DNA of 64,000 bases, from contig NZ_CP008743.1 in NCBI RefSeq assembly GCF_002117145.1, positions 1,710,648 to 1,774,647 of the forward strand. Direction: 5' to 3'. Source of the stretch: Candidatus Nucleicultrix amoebiphila FS5. Its GTDB lineage: Bacteria; Pseudomonadota; Alphaproteobacteria; Caedimonadales; Nucleicultricaceae. The position numbers and the translations under genes are program-made. The notes under the pieces are model-generated. The model was not told where the DNA came from. It did not search any database and was given only the letters and a program-made list of their open reading frames with translations. Shown here in pieces: positions 56,399-64,000 of the stretch; positions within the stretch are counted from its first letter, which is position 1, and every line of letters begins with the position of its first letter.

Positions 56399-57532
56399 AT
56401 GGCGACTTTTGCACGCAGTGATAATAGTGTTTTAGGCCGGTGGTGGTGGACCATCGATCGATGGCTTTTGTCTGCAATTATTGCATTAATAGCGATTGGT
56501 TTTTTTCTTACCATGGCAGCAAGTCCATCTGTAGCTAATCATCTAAACTTAGATCCTTTCTATTTTGTGAAACGACACTCGTTTTACCTTGTGCCTGTGC
56601 TTATCACTTTGGTTAGTACATCTCTTTTGTCCTTAAGAAACATTCGGCGAGTTTCGTTGTTAATATATTTTATGGGGTTACTTTTAATTGCTATGACTTT
56701 GTTTTCAGGATCGGAAATAAAGGGAGCAAGGCGCTGGATAAGTTTTATGGGGTTGTCTCTACAGCCGTCAGAGTTTATTAAGCCTGCACTTGTTATTCTC
56801 TGTGCTTGGATGTTGTCAGAACGCAAATTGAATCCAGATTTTCCTGGTTACGTAGCAGCCTTTGTATTTTACGGTTTCGTTATATTTTTGCTTGCTTTAC
56901 AACCTGACATGGGAATGGTGATCTTGGTTTCAACAGTCTTCTTTGGTCAATTATTTTTAGCCGGATTGCCTTTGTTATGGGTCGGTGTATCAGGAGTCAT
57001 AGGGCTACTAGGATTAGGAGGGGCTTACCTCGTTTTTCCCCATGTGAGTCATCGTATCGATCGATTTTTTAATCCTAATTTAGGCGACCGCTTTAGCGAA
57101 CGTTATCAAGTGAGTCAGTCACTGGAAGCGTTTATGAATGGAGGTTTTTGGGGACAAGGACCTGGTGAAGGTACAGTAAAAAAATATTTACCAGATGCTC
57201 ATGCTGACTTTATTTATGCTGTGGCTGGGGAAGAATTTGGGTTGTTCTTTTGTCTCATTATTTTGGGTCTCTTTTTGTTTATCGTTTTGAGAAGTTTTGC
57301 GCGTGTTTTGTCAGAAGACAATTTATTTATTTTACTTTCTGTGGCAGGGTTGGCTGCAGAATTTGGTTTGCAGGCCATGATTAATATTGCGTCTACGACC
57401 AATCTGATTCCCACAAAGGGGATGACTTTGCCCTTTATTAGCTATGGCGGATCTTCGTTGATTGCTCTTTCTATCGCTATGGGAATGATCCTGGCTCTTA
57501 CGAAGCGTCGCAATAAAGGACGGTGGTTATGA
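56399..57532 (+). CDS. ftsW: Septal peptidoglycan polymerase FtsW
   Basis: A SEDS-family glycosyltransferase of 377 residues with about ten membrane helices that polymerises lipid II at the septum with FtsI. Diagnostic segments are GARRWI, LQPSEFIKPA, the QPDMG motif and the late SYGGSSLIAL. It overlaps murG by four bases. Confidence 0.96.
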   Translation: MATFARSDNSVLGRWWWTIDRWLLSAIIALIAIGFFLTMAASPSVANHLNLDPFYFVKRHSFYLVPVLITLVSTSLLSLRNIRRVSLLIYFMGLLLIAMTLFSGSEIKGARRWISFMGLSLQPSEFIKPALVILCAWMLSERKLNPDFPGYVAAFVFYGFVIFLLALQPDMGMVILVSTVFFGQLFLAGLPLLWVGVSGVIGLLGLGGAYLVFPHVSHRIDRFFNPNLGDRFSERYQVSQSLEAFMNGGFWGQGPGEGTVKKYLPDAHADFIYAVAGEEFGLFFCLIILGLFLFIVLRSFARVLSEDNLFILLSVAGLAAEFGLQAMINIASTTNLIPTKGMTLPFISYGGSSLIALSIAMGMILALTKRRNKGRWL

Positions 57533-58644
57533 AGTATTCTATTGCAATTGCTGCCGGAGGGACGGGAGGACATGTTTTACCAGCAAAAGCCCTTGCTTTA
57601 GAGTTGATAAAGCTTGGTCACAAGGTTCTGTTTATGACGGATCCTCGCGGAAATAGCTATTTACAAAACTCTGAGCCTTTTTCGGTTGAAGTTCTACCAT
57701 TGCCTCTGAGAAGAAATGGGAAGGGTAAAGTTCTTTTTTATTGGGGCTTATTAAAAAGTTGTCTTACATCATTTAAACTAATCAAAAGCAGAAACATTCA
57801 AAGCGTCATAGGGTTTGGAGGATATCCTTCTTTCCCTTTATTAACAGCAGCTGTGTTGTTTAGAGTGCCTATAGTTCTTCACGAGCAAAATGCAGTTTTA
57901 GGACGCGTTAATCGTCTGTTCTTGCCTTTCACAAGCAAACTAGCGATTTCTTTTCCAAAGACTCTTAAAATTAAGTCGGTTCACCAACAAAAAGTTGTTG
58001 TGACTGGTCTACCTGTAAGACCCGTTCTCCTTGAAGCCAGAAAAAAGGATTATGAGATTCCACCCTCAAAAGGATACTTTAATCTTTTTATTTTAGGGGG
58101 GAGCCAGGGAGCACAAATATTTAATCAAATACTTCCTGAAGTGATCGCATCATTGCCGTTAACTCAGCAAAAACGTTTAAGAATATTTCAACAATGTCCT
58201 AAAGGGACAATAGAGAGCTTGAAAAAAAGCTATGAAAAAACGCAAGCTAAGGTGACGATTAAAGAATTTTATGAAAATGTTCCGGAGTTATTGCACCTTT
58301 CTCACTTAATTATTGCACGATCTGGTGCTGCAACGGTTTCTGAGATTGCTGCAGTAGGTAGACCTGCTGTTTTAGTGCCTTTTTCACAAGCTTTGGATGA
58401 TCATCAAACTGAAAATGCTAAGGCTTTTACAGGGCCGGGAGGAGGATGGCTGTTGCCAGAAAACGCATGTTTACAAAAAAATCTTGAGGTTTTGATAAAA
58501 GGCTTGATGAGTGATCCGAAACCTTTATTTTCAGCAGCTGAAAAATCCCGCCACTTTGGAAAACCTAAGGCGTTAAAGGAATTGACGGCAATTATGTGTA
58601 ACAAAACTTTATACGGTAAGAGAAAATTGGGAGTCTCAGCATGA
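57529..58644 (+). CDS. murG: Lipid II synthase MurG
   Basis: A peripheral membrane GT28 glycosyltransferase that adds GlcNAc to lipid I. The 371-residue protein has the N-terminal AAGGTGGHVLPA loop, GFGGYPSFP, HEQNAVLGRVN, GGSQGA and RSGAATVSE. The start at ATG 57529 overlaps the ftsW stop; a GTG two codons earlier is less likely. Confidence 0.97.
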   Translation: MKYSIAIAAGGTGGHVLPAKALALELIKLGHKVLFMTDPRGNSYLQNSEPFSVEVLPLPLRRNGKGKVLFYWGLLKSCLTSFKLIKSRNIQSVIGFGGYPSFPLLTAAVLFRVPIVLHEQNAVLGRVNRLFLPFTSKLAISFPKTLKIKSVHQQKVVVTGLPVRPVLLEARKKDYEIPPSKGYFNLFILGGSQGAQIFNQILPEVIASLPLTQQKRLRIFQQCPKGTIESLKKSYEKTQAKVTIKEFYENVPELLHLSHLIIARSGAATVSEIAAVGRPAVLVPFSQALDDHQTENAKAFTGPGGGWLLPENACLQKNLEVLIKGLMSDPKPLFSAAEKSRHFGKPKALKELTAIMCNKTLYGKRKLGVSA

Positions 58645-60095
58645 AAATTTCGCCACAGAGCGCAGGTGAGATTCACTTTATAGGTATTGGCGGTATTGGT
58701 ATGAGCGGTATTGCTGAGCTCTTACATAATAGAGGCTATCATGTGCGCGGCAGTGACATAAATTTAAATGCAAATGTTGAACGGTTGCAAAAACTTGGGA
58801 TCTCAGTGACGATTGGCCATAAAGCAGAGAGTATCCTTGGAGCAAATGTTGTAGTGGTCTCATCAGATATAAAGTCCGATAATCCAGAAATTAAAGCAGC
58901 ACGTGAACAATCTATTCCGGTAGTTATGCGCGCTGAAATGCTCGCTGAATTAATGCAATCAAAATTTTCTGTTGCGGTCGCCGGCACCCATGGCAAAACC
59001 ACAACAACTTCTTTAAGTGCAGCGATCCTCGAGACAGGAGGGTTTGATCCTGTTGTTGTGAACGGAGGAATCATTAATGCATATGGAACTAATATGCGTC
59101 AGGGACATGGTGATTGGTTTGTTGCTGAAGCTGATGAGTCTGATGGAAGTTTTTTGAAATTACCCAGGACAATTACTATTGTGACCAACATTGATCCTGA
59201 GCATATGGAATATTATAAAGACTTTGCGACCCTTAAGAAAGCTTTCAAAGACTTTGTGCTCGGGATCCCCTTTTATGGTTTGGCTATTTTATGTAAAGAC
59301 CATCCGGAAGTCAGTGCTCTGGCTGAATCAATCACGGATCGTAGAGTAGTGACTTATGGATTGAACCCTAAAGCTGATATTTATGCAACCAATATCCGTC
59401 CTGGGCCGCAAGGAAGTGTTTTTGATGTGGTGATTAATGAACGATTTCGCCAAGTTTGTGCCATGCCTTCAGATCTTAAAGTCATTAAAGATGTTTTCCT
59501 ATCAATGTTAGGAGAACATAATGTTCAAAATGCTTTATCAACAATTGCTTTAGGATTAGAGCTGGGAATGGATGTCGAACATCTCAAACAAGGCCTGAGT
59601 AGTTTTCAAGGAGTGAGCCGACGCTTTACAGCAGTTGGAAATTTTAGAAATATACAAATTATTGACGATTATGCTCATCATCCTGAAGAAATTAAAGTTG
59701 TTTTGAAAACAGCTACGACAGTAGCAAAAGGAAAAGTTATCGCTATCTTTCAGCCTCATCGCTATTCGCGTTTAGGCAATTTATTTAATGAGTTTTGTAA
59801 CAGTTTTTCACAAGCGGACGCAGTTGTTGTAACACCGATTTACGGTGCCGGTGAAAAACCATTACCAGGTTTGACGCAAGAACATCTTGTTTCGTCTCTC
59901 AAGGCTGCCTATAAAGGAAACATCTATTCGATTGATTCAGCAGAAGCACTCGCTCCACTTGTTTTTGACATTGCTGCATCAGGAGATTATGTTGTGTGTT
60001 TAGGGGCTGGAACAATAACATCGTGGGCGAGGGGCTTACAGGAAAAATTAGAGTCATTAGCTGGTCATATGGAGACTAAAAGTGCAATTGGCTAA
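58641..60095 (+). CDS. murC: UDP-MurNAc:L-alanine ligase MurC
   Basis: MurC begins the peptide stem by adding L-alanine. The 484-residue ligase has GIGGIGMSGIAEL near the start, the P-loop AGTHGKTTTTSL, EADESDGSF and DDYAHHPEEI. It overlaps murG by four bases. Confidence 0.98.
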   Translation: MKISPQSAGEIHFIGIGGIGMSGIAELLHNRGYHVRGSDINLNANVERLQKLGISVTIGHKAESILGANVVVVSSDIKSDNPEIKAAREQSIPVVMRAEMLAELMQSKFSVAVAGTHGKTTTTSLSAAILETGGFDPVVVNGGIINAYGTNMRQGHGDWFVAEADESDGSFLKLPRTITIVTNIDPEHMEYYKDFATLKKAFKDFVLGIPFYGLAILCKDHPEVSALAESITDRRVVTYGLNPKADIYATNIRPGPQGSVFDVVINERFRQVCAMPSDLKVIKDVFLSMLGEHNVQNALSTIALGLELGMDVEHLKQGLSSFQGVSRRFTAVGNFRNIQIIDDYAHHPEEIKVVLKTATTVAKGKVIAIFQPHRYSRLGNLFNEFCNSFSQADAVVVTPIYGAGEKPLPGLTQEHLVSSLKAAYKGNIYSIDSAEALAPLVFDIAASGDYVVCLGAGTITSWARGLQEKLESLAGHMETKSAIG

Positions 60096-60113
60096 GATTA
60101 GGGAGACAATAGA

Positions 60114-61052
60114 TTGAAAGCGCAAGAAAATCTCATTGAACGTTTACCGAAAGTACGTGGCAGCTATAATGCGAACGTCGCCCTTGGCAAATACGTATGG
60201 TTCAATGTTGGGGGACCTGCGGAAGTCATCTATAAACCTGCTGATACAGATGATTTGTCCTTTTTCCTCAAAGAAAAACCCAGAGATATTCCTATCAATG
60301 TTATCGGAGTTGGATCTAATTTATTAGTGCGAGACGGTCTCGTACCCGGGGTGGTTATACGTTTAGGAAAAGGCTTCAATAATATTGCATTCCATGGCAA
60401 TGAAGTTGATGTTGGAGCTGCAGTTTTGGATCGCACTCTTGCTATGTGTTCAGTAGATGAAGGTCTTGAAGGTATTGAGTTTCTTGCAGGTATTCCTGGA
60501 ACCATTGGTGGTGGCTTGAGAATGAATGCAGGATGTTATGGAACTGAGATGAAAGATGTGGTGTCGGCGGTTTTTGCTCTAGATCCTAGAGGAACGCTCC
60601 ATCATTTAACTCTTGAAGAGATGGGCTTTTCATATCGACACTGCGGGATTCCTGAAAATTGGATTTTTATTGGCGCACGATTAAGACTTCGCAATGGAAA
60701 ATCATCAATTATTTTAGAGAAAATCACAAAACTTTTAGAAGAACGTGAGTTTACTCAACCAGTACGTTCTAGGACAGGGGGCAGTACATTTGCAAACCCA
60801 GATGGAATGAGCGCTTGGGAACTTATTGATCAAGCCGGTTGTAGAGGGTTACGCATAGGGGGAGCGCAAGTTTCAGAAAAACACTGTAATTTTTTAATTA
60901 ATACAGGGGATGCAACAGCTGAAGAAATTGAAACACTCGCAGAAGAAGTACAAAGGCGTGTTTTTGAAACATCAGGGGTTGACTTAAGATGGGAGATCAG
61001 GAGGATTGGTAAATCAGCATCTGAAGTGGAAATGAGTGTAAAGGCAGCATGA
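60114..61052 (+). CDS. murB: UDP-N-acetylenolpyruvoylglucosamine reductase MurB
   Basis: A FAD enzyme that reduces UDP-GlcNAc-enolpyruvate to UDP-MurNAc. The 312-residue, type II-like protein has GVGSNLLVRD, the AGIPGTIGGGLRMNAG FAD-binding block and the active-site Ser in GGSTFANP. It starts at TTG 60114, with AGGGAG upstream, 18 bases after murC, and overlaps ddl by four bases. Confidence 0.97.
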   Translation: MKAQENLIERLPKVRGSYNANVALGKYVWFNVGGPAEVIYKPADTDDLSFFLKEKPRDIPINVIGVGSNLLVRDGLVPGVVIRLGKGFNNIAFHGNEVDVGAAVLDRTLAMCSVDEGLEGIEFLAGIPGTIGGGLRMNAGCYGTEMKDVVSAVFALDPRGTLHHLTLEEMGFSYRHCGIPENWIFIGARLRLRNGKSSIILEKITKLLEEREFTQPVRSRTGGSTFANPDGMSAWELIDQAGCRGLRIGGAQVSEKHCNFLINTGDATAEEIETLAEEVQRRVFETSGVDLRWEIRRIGKSASEVEMSVKAA

Positions 61053-61972
61053 AGAAGACAAAGACAATTGCAGTGTTAATGGGAGGGTGGAACGGTGAAC
61101 GCGAAGTTTCTCTCGCAAGCGGAGAAAAGGTTGCGACTGCCCTTGAAAAGGCTGGTTATCAAACTATTTCAATCGATGTTTCTCGCGATCTTCAAAAATT
61201 AATCGAGAAGCTTAAGCCAGCTCCAGATGTGGTCTTTAATGCGCTGCATGGTCGTTGGGGGGAAGATGGACATATTCAAGGTGTCCTTGAAATTATGAAA
61301 ATTCCTTATACATCATCAGGCGTTATGTCTTCAGCTTTGGCTATGAATAAACCGACTGCTAAAACGCTGTTTCAAGCAGCAGGTATTCATTGTCCAAAGG
61401 GCTTTGTTACAGATGTTGAGGCCGTCTTAAAAAAGGATCCGATGCCTAAGCCTTATGTATTAAAACCATTGGAAGAGGGATCCAGCATCGGTGTCGCTGT
61501 GATTCAGACCGATGAGGATTTGAAAAAATGGCATAAGAATTGGAAATATGGTTCTCGCGTTATGGTCGAAGAATATATTGATGGTCGTGAAATCCAGGTC
61601 GCAGTGATTGGTAACGCAGCGATCGGTGCCATTGAAATAAAGCCTAAGCAAGGCTTTTATGATTATGAAGCAAAGTATACTGAAGGTAAAGCTGAGCATA
61701 TTATGCCAGCGCCATTGCCTGAAGAGGATTACCAAGAAGTTTTGGATTTAGCCTTAAAAGCTCACAATTGTCTCAATTGTTTTGGGGTGAGTCGGGCGGA
61801 TTTCCGTTACAACAATAAAAATGAAAAAGGGAAACGGTTTTACATTCTGGAAGTGAATACGCAACCTGGTATGACACCGTTGTCATTACTCCCAGAGATT
61901 GCAGCGCATCAAGGGATGCCTTTTGAAAAATTGTTGGAATGGATGGTTGAAAATCCAAAATGCCCGGATTGA
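61049..61972 (+). CDS. ddl: D-alanine:D-alanine ligase
   Basis: An ATP-grasp enzyme that makes the D-Ala-D-Ala dipeptide used by MurF. The 307-residue protein has GGWNGEREVSLASG, HGRWGEDGHIQG, the KPLEEGSSIGV loop and EVNTQPGMTPLS. It is the only Ddl in the window and lies within the dcw cluster, as in most Proteobacteria. Confidence 0.97.
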   Translation: MKKTKTIAVLMGGWNGEREVSLASGEKVATALEKAGYQTISIDVSRDLQKLIEKLKPAPDVVFNALHGRWGEDGHIQGVLEIMKIPYTSSGVMSSALAMNKPTAKTLFQAAGIHCPKGFVTDVEAVLKKDPMPKPYVLKPLEEGSSIGVAVIQTDEDLKKWHKNWKYGSRVMVEEYIDGREIQVAVIGNAAIGAIEIKPKQGFYDYEAKYTEGKAEHIMPAPLPEEDYQEVLDLALKAHNCLNCFGVSRADFRYNNKNEKGKRFYILEVNTQPGMTPLSLLPEIAAHQGMPFEKLLEWMVENPKCPD

Positions 61973-62826
61973 GAGCAGATAAATCTTCATCAAGACAGAG
62001 CGTCTCTCAAAGAGGCAAGAAATCCGCAAAACCGAAGAGCGGTAATTTTTCTTTATTTTTCAAGGCTCTGTCATTTGTGATTCTATTGGGAGGTCTTTCA
62101 TTTGCCTTACTCAGTGGTCATATAGAAGCATTGCGTCAAGATTCCTGGAATTGGTGGATGGCGACAAGTCAACGAGCAGGTTTTAAAGTAAAAAACTTAA
62201 TTATCGATGGTCATCATCATTGTTCAAAGACAGATGTTTTACAGGCTGTTTCGTTAGATATGAATAAATCCATATTTGATGTTTCTCCGAGTGTAGTTCG
62301 TGAGAAAATTGAGAAACTCGGCTGGGTAAAATCAGCTATGGTTAGCCGTCGTTTGCCACATACACTTTATATTCGAATCGTAGAGCACCATCCAATCGCC
62401 TTCTGGCAAAAAGATGCAAAACTGCATTTGATTGATAATTACGGACAAATTATTAAAGCGGATAAAATTGGACCATTTACTCAGCTTCCTATTTTGACCG
62501 GTGATGGTGCCGTTGAAAAAGCGCCCGTTCTGATTGAAGAAGTCAGCCGCTATTCGGCCATAGCGAGTCGTATGACTGGTGCGGTATATATCAGCAAACG
62601 CAGATGGGATTTAATCCTGGATAACAAATTGCGCGTACAACTACCTGAAGTGTCTGCCAATTTTAAAGAGGCTATAAAATATTTGGATCAACTAAATCAG
62701 GAGCAGCCTTTGCAGGAAAGAGATATAGTAGTGATTGACCTGCGTGTACCCGATCGTGTGTTCTTTTATCTTTCACAAGAAATGCGCGCTCCTGGAATTA
62801 AGTTGAAAGGCGAGAAGAGTGCTTAA
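61960..62826 (+). CDS. ftsQ: Cell division protein FtsQ
   Basis: A bitopic divisome protein. In 288 residues it has a basic cytoplasmic tail of about 35 residues, a membrane helix at about 33-52 and the POTRA domain (VKNLIIDGHHHCSKTDVLQAV, shown in part). The FtsQ core follows with LPHTLYIRIVEHHPIAFW. It overlaps ddl by 13 bases. Confidence 0.93.
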   Translation: MPGLRADKSSSRQSVSQRGKKSAKPKSGNFSLFFKALSFVILLGGLSFALLSGHIEALRQDSWNWWMATSQRAGFKVKNLIIDGHHHCSKTDVLQAVSLDMNKSIFDVSPSVVREKIEKLGWVKSAMVSRRLPHTLYIRIVEHHPIAFWQKDAKLHLIDNYGQIIKADKIGPFTQLPILTGDGAVEKAPVLIEEVSRYSAIASRMTGAVYISKRRWDLILDNKLRVQLPEVSANFKEAIKYLDQLNQEQPLQERDIVVIDLRVPDRVFFYLSQEMRAPGIKLKGEKSA

Positions 62827-62835
62827 AGGGCAATA

Positions 62836-64000
62836 ATGTATTTTAAAACAGTTCGAAAAAGTTTGCAGAAAGTTTTGCCAGAGATCGTGACGGTCTTAGA
62901 TATTGGCACAAGCAAAGTTTGCTGTTACATCGGTCGTCTTGGAAGTGGTGACACTATTCAAGTTATGGGCGTTGGTTACGAAGCATCAAAGGGCATACGA
63001 AATGGTGCAATCGTTAACATGGAAGCTTTATCGACTTCGGTTGCTCGAGCAACACATGCTGCCGAGCAAATGGCTCAAGTAACAGTTAATGATATCTTGG
63101 TGAGCCTCTCCGCAGGTCTTGTGGAATCTCATATCCTTGATGTTTCTTTACCTATTGCTGGACGCGCTGTTGATGATAATGATATTCGAAAAATGCAACA
63201 GACCGCGGCTCAATCTGTCGGGGGAAGTAATTCAGAAATTTTGCATTGTATCCCCGTTACTTTTAATATTGATGGAACGCGTGGCGTTAAAGATCCTCGA
63301 GGAATGGTAGGGGAGAGCTTAGGAGCTAGTATTCACGTTATTACCGCTGAAACTGGACCAGTACGGAATTTCTATGCATGTGTCGATCGTTGTCATTTAA
63401 GCGTTAGCGGTTTTGTAGTGGCTCCTTATGCATCGTCACTATCCACATTGGTCGAAGATGAAATTGATTTAGGTGTAACTTTGATTGATATGGGAGCAGG
63501 ATCAACCTCGATTTCTGTTTTTTATGATGGTCGCCTTTATCATACAGATTACTTACCTGTAGGAGGGCTTCACGTAACAAATGATATTGCTCGTGGACTA
63601 TCAACGCCTCTTCTTCACGCAGAACGAATCAAGATTCTCCATGGCAGTGCTATGGTTTCGCCTCTTTCAAATCAAGACGATCGCGGGATTATTAGTGTGC
63701 CTCAAATTGGGGAAGATGATCCTCAAAAAGGATTACAAGTTACAAAGTCTGAACTTGTCCGTATCATACGTCCTCGTATAGAAGAAACCTTTGAGCTTGT
63801 AAAAGAACGCTTGAAAAAGTTTAACGATGTTGCTATTGCCAGCAAAAGATTGGTTTTAACGGGTGGTGCTAGTCAACTTCCTGGTGTAAGAGAATTAGCA
63901 AGTCTCATTTTAGATAAGCACACGCGATTAGGTAAACCCATCAATGTTCAAGGTCTAGATGAGAGAATGCGTACTGCCTCATTTGCTACCTGTGCAGGAC
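62836..64000 (+). CDS. ftsA: Cell division protein FtsA (3' end beyond window)
   Basis: An actin-like ATPase that tethers FtsZ to the membrane and recruits the divisome. The frame is open from ATG 62836 to the window end, 388 codons. Visible parts are the phosphate-1 loop LDIGTSKVCCYIG near residues 21-33, the 1C subdomain, the phosphate-2 loop LIDMGAGSTSIS and the adenosine motif VLTGGASQLPG. The C-terminal membrane-targeting helix lies outside. ftsZ is expected next. Confidence 0.95.
   Translation, partial: MYFKTVRKSLQKVLPEIVTVLDIGTSKVCCYIGRLGSGDTIQVMGVGYEASKGIRNGAIVNMEALSTSVARATHAAEQMAQVTVNDILVSLSAGLVESHILDVSLPIAGRAVDDNDIRKMQQTAAQSVGGSNSEILHCIPVTFNIDGTRGVKDPRGMVGESLGASIHVITAETGPVRNFYACVDRCHLSVSGFVVAPYASSLSTLVEDEIDLGVTLIDMGAGSTSISVFYDGRLYHTDYLPVGGLHVTNDIARGLSTPLLHAERIKILHGSAMVSPLSNQDDRGIISVPQIGEDDPQKGLQVTKSELVRIIRPRIEETFELVKERLKKFNDVAIASKRLVLTGGASQLPGVRELASLILDKHTRLGKPINVQGLDERMRTASFATCAG

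Overview
The window is one continuous piece of an AT-rich alphaproteobacterial chromosome, most likely from a host-associated lineage of the Holosporales/Rickettsiales type. That placement is inferred from four things: the gene order mutM-rpsT-dnaA-dnaN-recF-gyrB, the lgt-midA-yfiH block, the COQ9- and COQ10-like proteins with a phasin, and several exported enzymes of the kind found in intracellular bacteria. No database search was possible. Coding density is very high. No tRNA, rRNA, CRISPR array, prophage or complete insertion sequence was seen. RNase P RNA is the only RNA gene recognised.

Layout. 1-210: a terminator of an upstream gene, then a GC-rich nested palindrome. 211-3487 (-): gatC-gatA-gatB, the tRNA amidotransferase. 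3696-5003 (+): an Rpn/PD-(D/E)XK nuclease with a signal peptide. 5016-6228 (-): a Nudix hydrolase and ubiE. 6359-14615 (+): a DUF1003 membrane protein, mutM, rpsT, dnaA, dnaN, recF and gyrB. 14627-18441 (+): a small exported protein, idi, a class A penicillin-binding protein and a proline iminopeptidase. 18443-24738 (-): hldD, lgt, midA, yfiH, fabI and sppA. 24896-27290 (+): a YbjN protein, proC, a COQ9/TetR-like protein and a phasin. 27544-29576 (-): an EnvZ/OmpR-like two-component pair. 29691-32465 (+): lpdA, lipA and a COQ10/RatA protein.

32468-47208 is more accessory. It holds an exported class 3 lipase, tdk, a DMT transporter, an ABC-F ATPase, a four-gene DevBCA/MacAB-like export operon with its own outer-membrane factor, a second exported Rpn nuclease, rnpB, a second fabI, a SIR2-like/DUF4917 protein and a large subtilase. 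47553-64000 is the dcw cell-wall and division cluster in classical order: mraZ-rsmH-ftsL-ftsI-murE-murF-mraY-murD-ftsW-murG-murC-murB-ddl-ftsQ-ftsA, with ftsA cut by the window end. Nearly all of its genes overlap or touch.

The most striking observations are these. Two unrelated loci each carry an exported Rpn-family nuclease with its own promoter. In the second, the ribosome-binding site lies in one arm of a 14-bp inverted repeat that only a read-through transcript would contain. A SIR2-like/DUF4917 gene lies beside a subtilase whose usual Asp motif is not recognisable. Upstream of mraZ there is a 10-bp-phased TCCCAT array that matches a MraZ operator.
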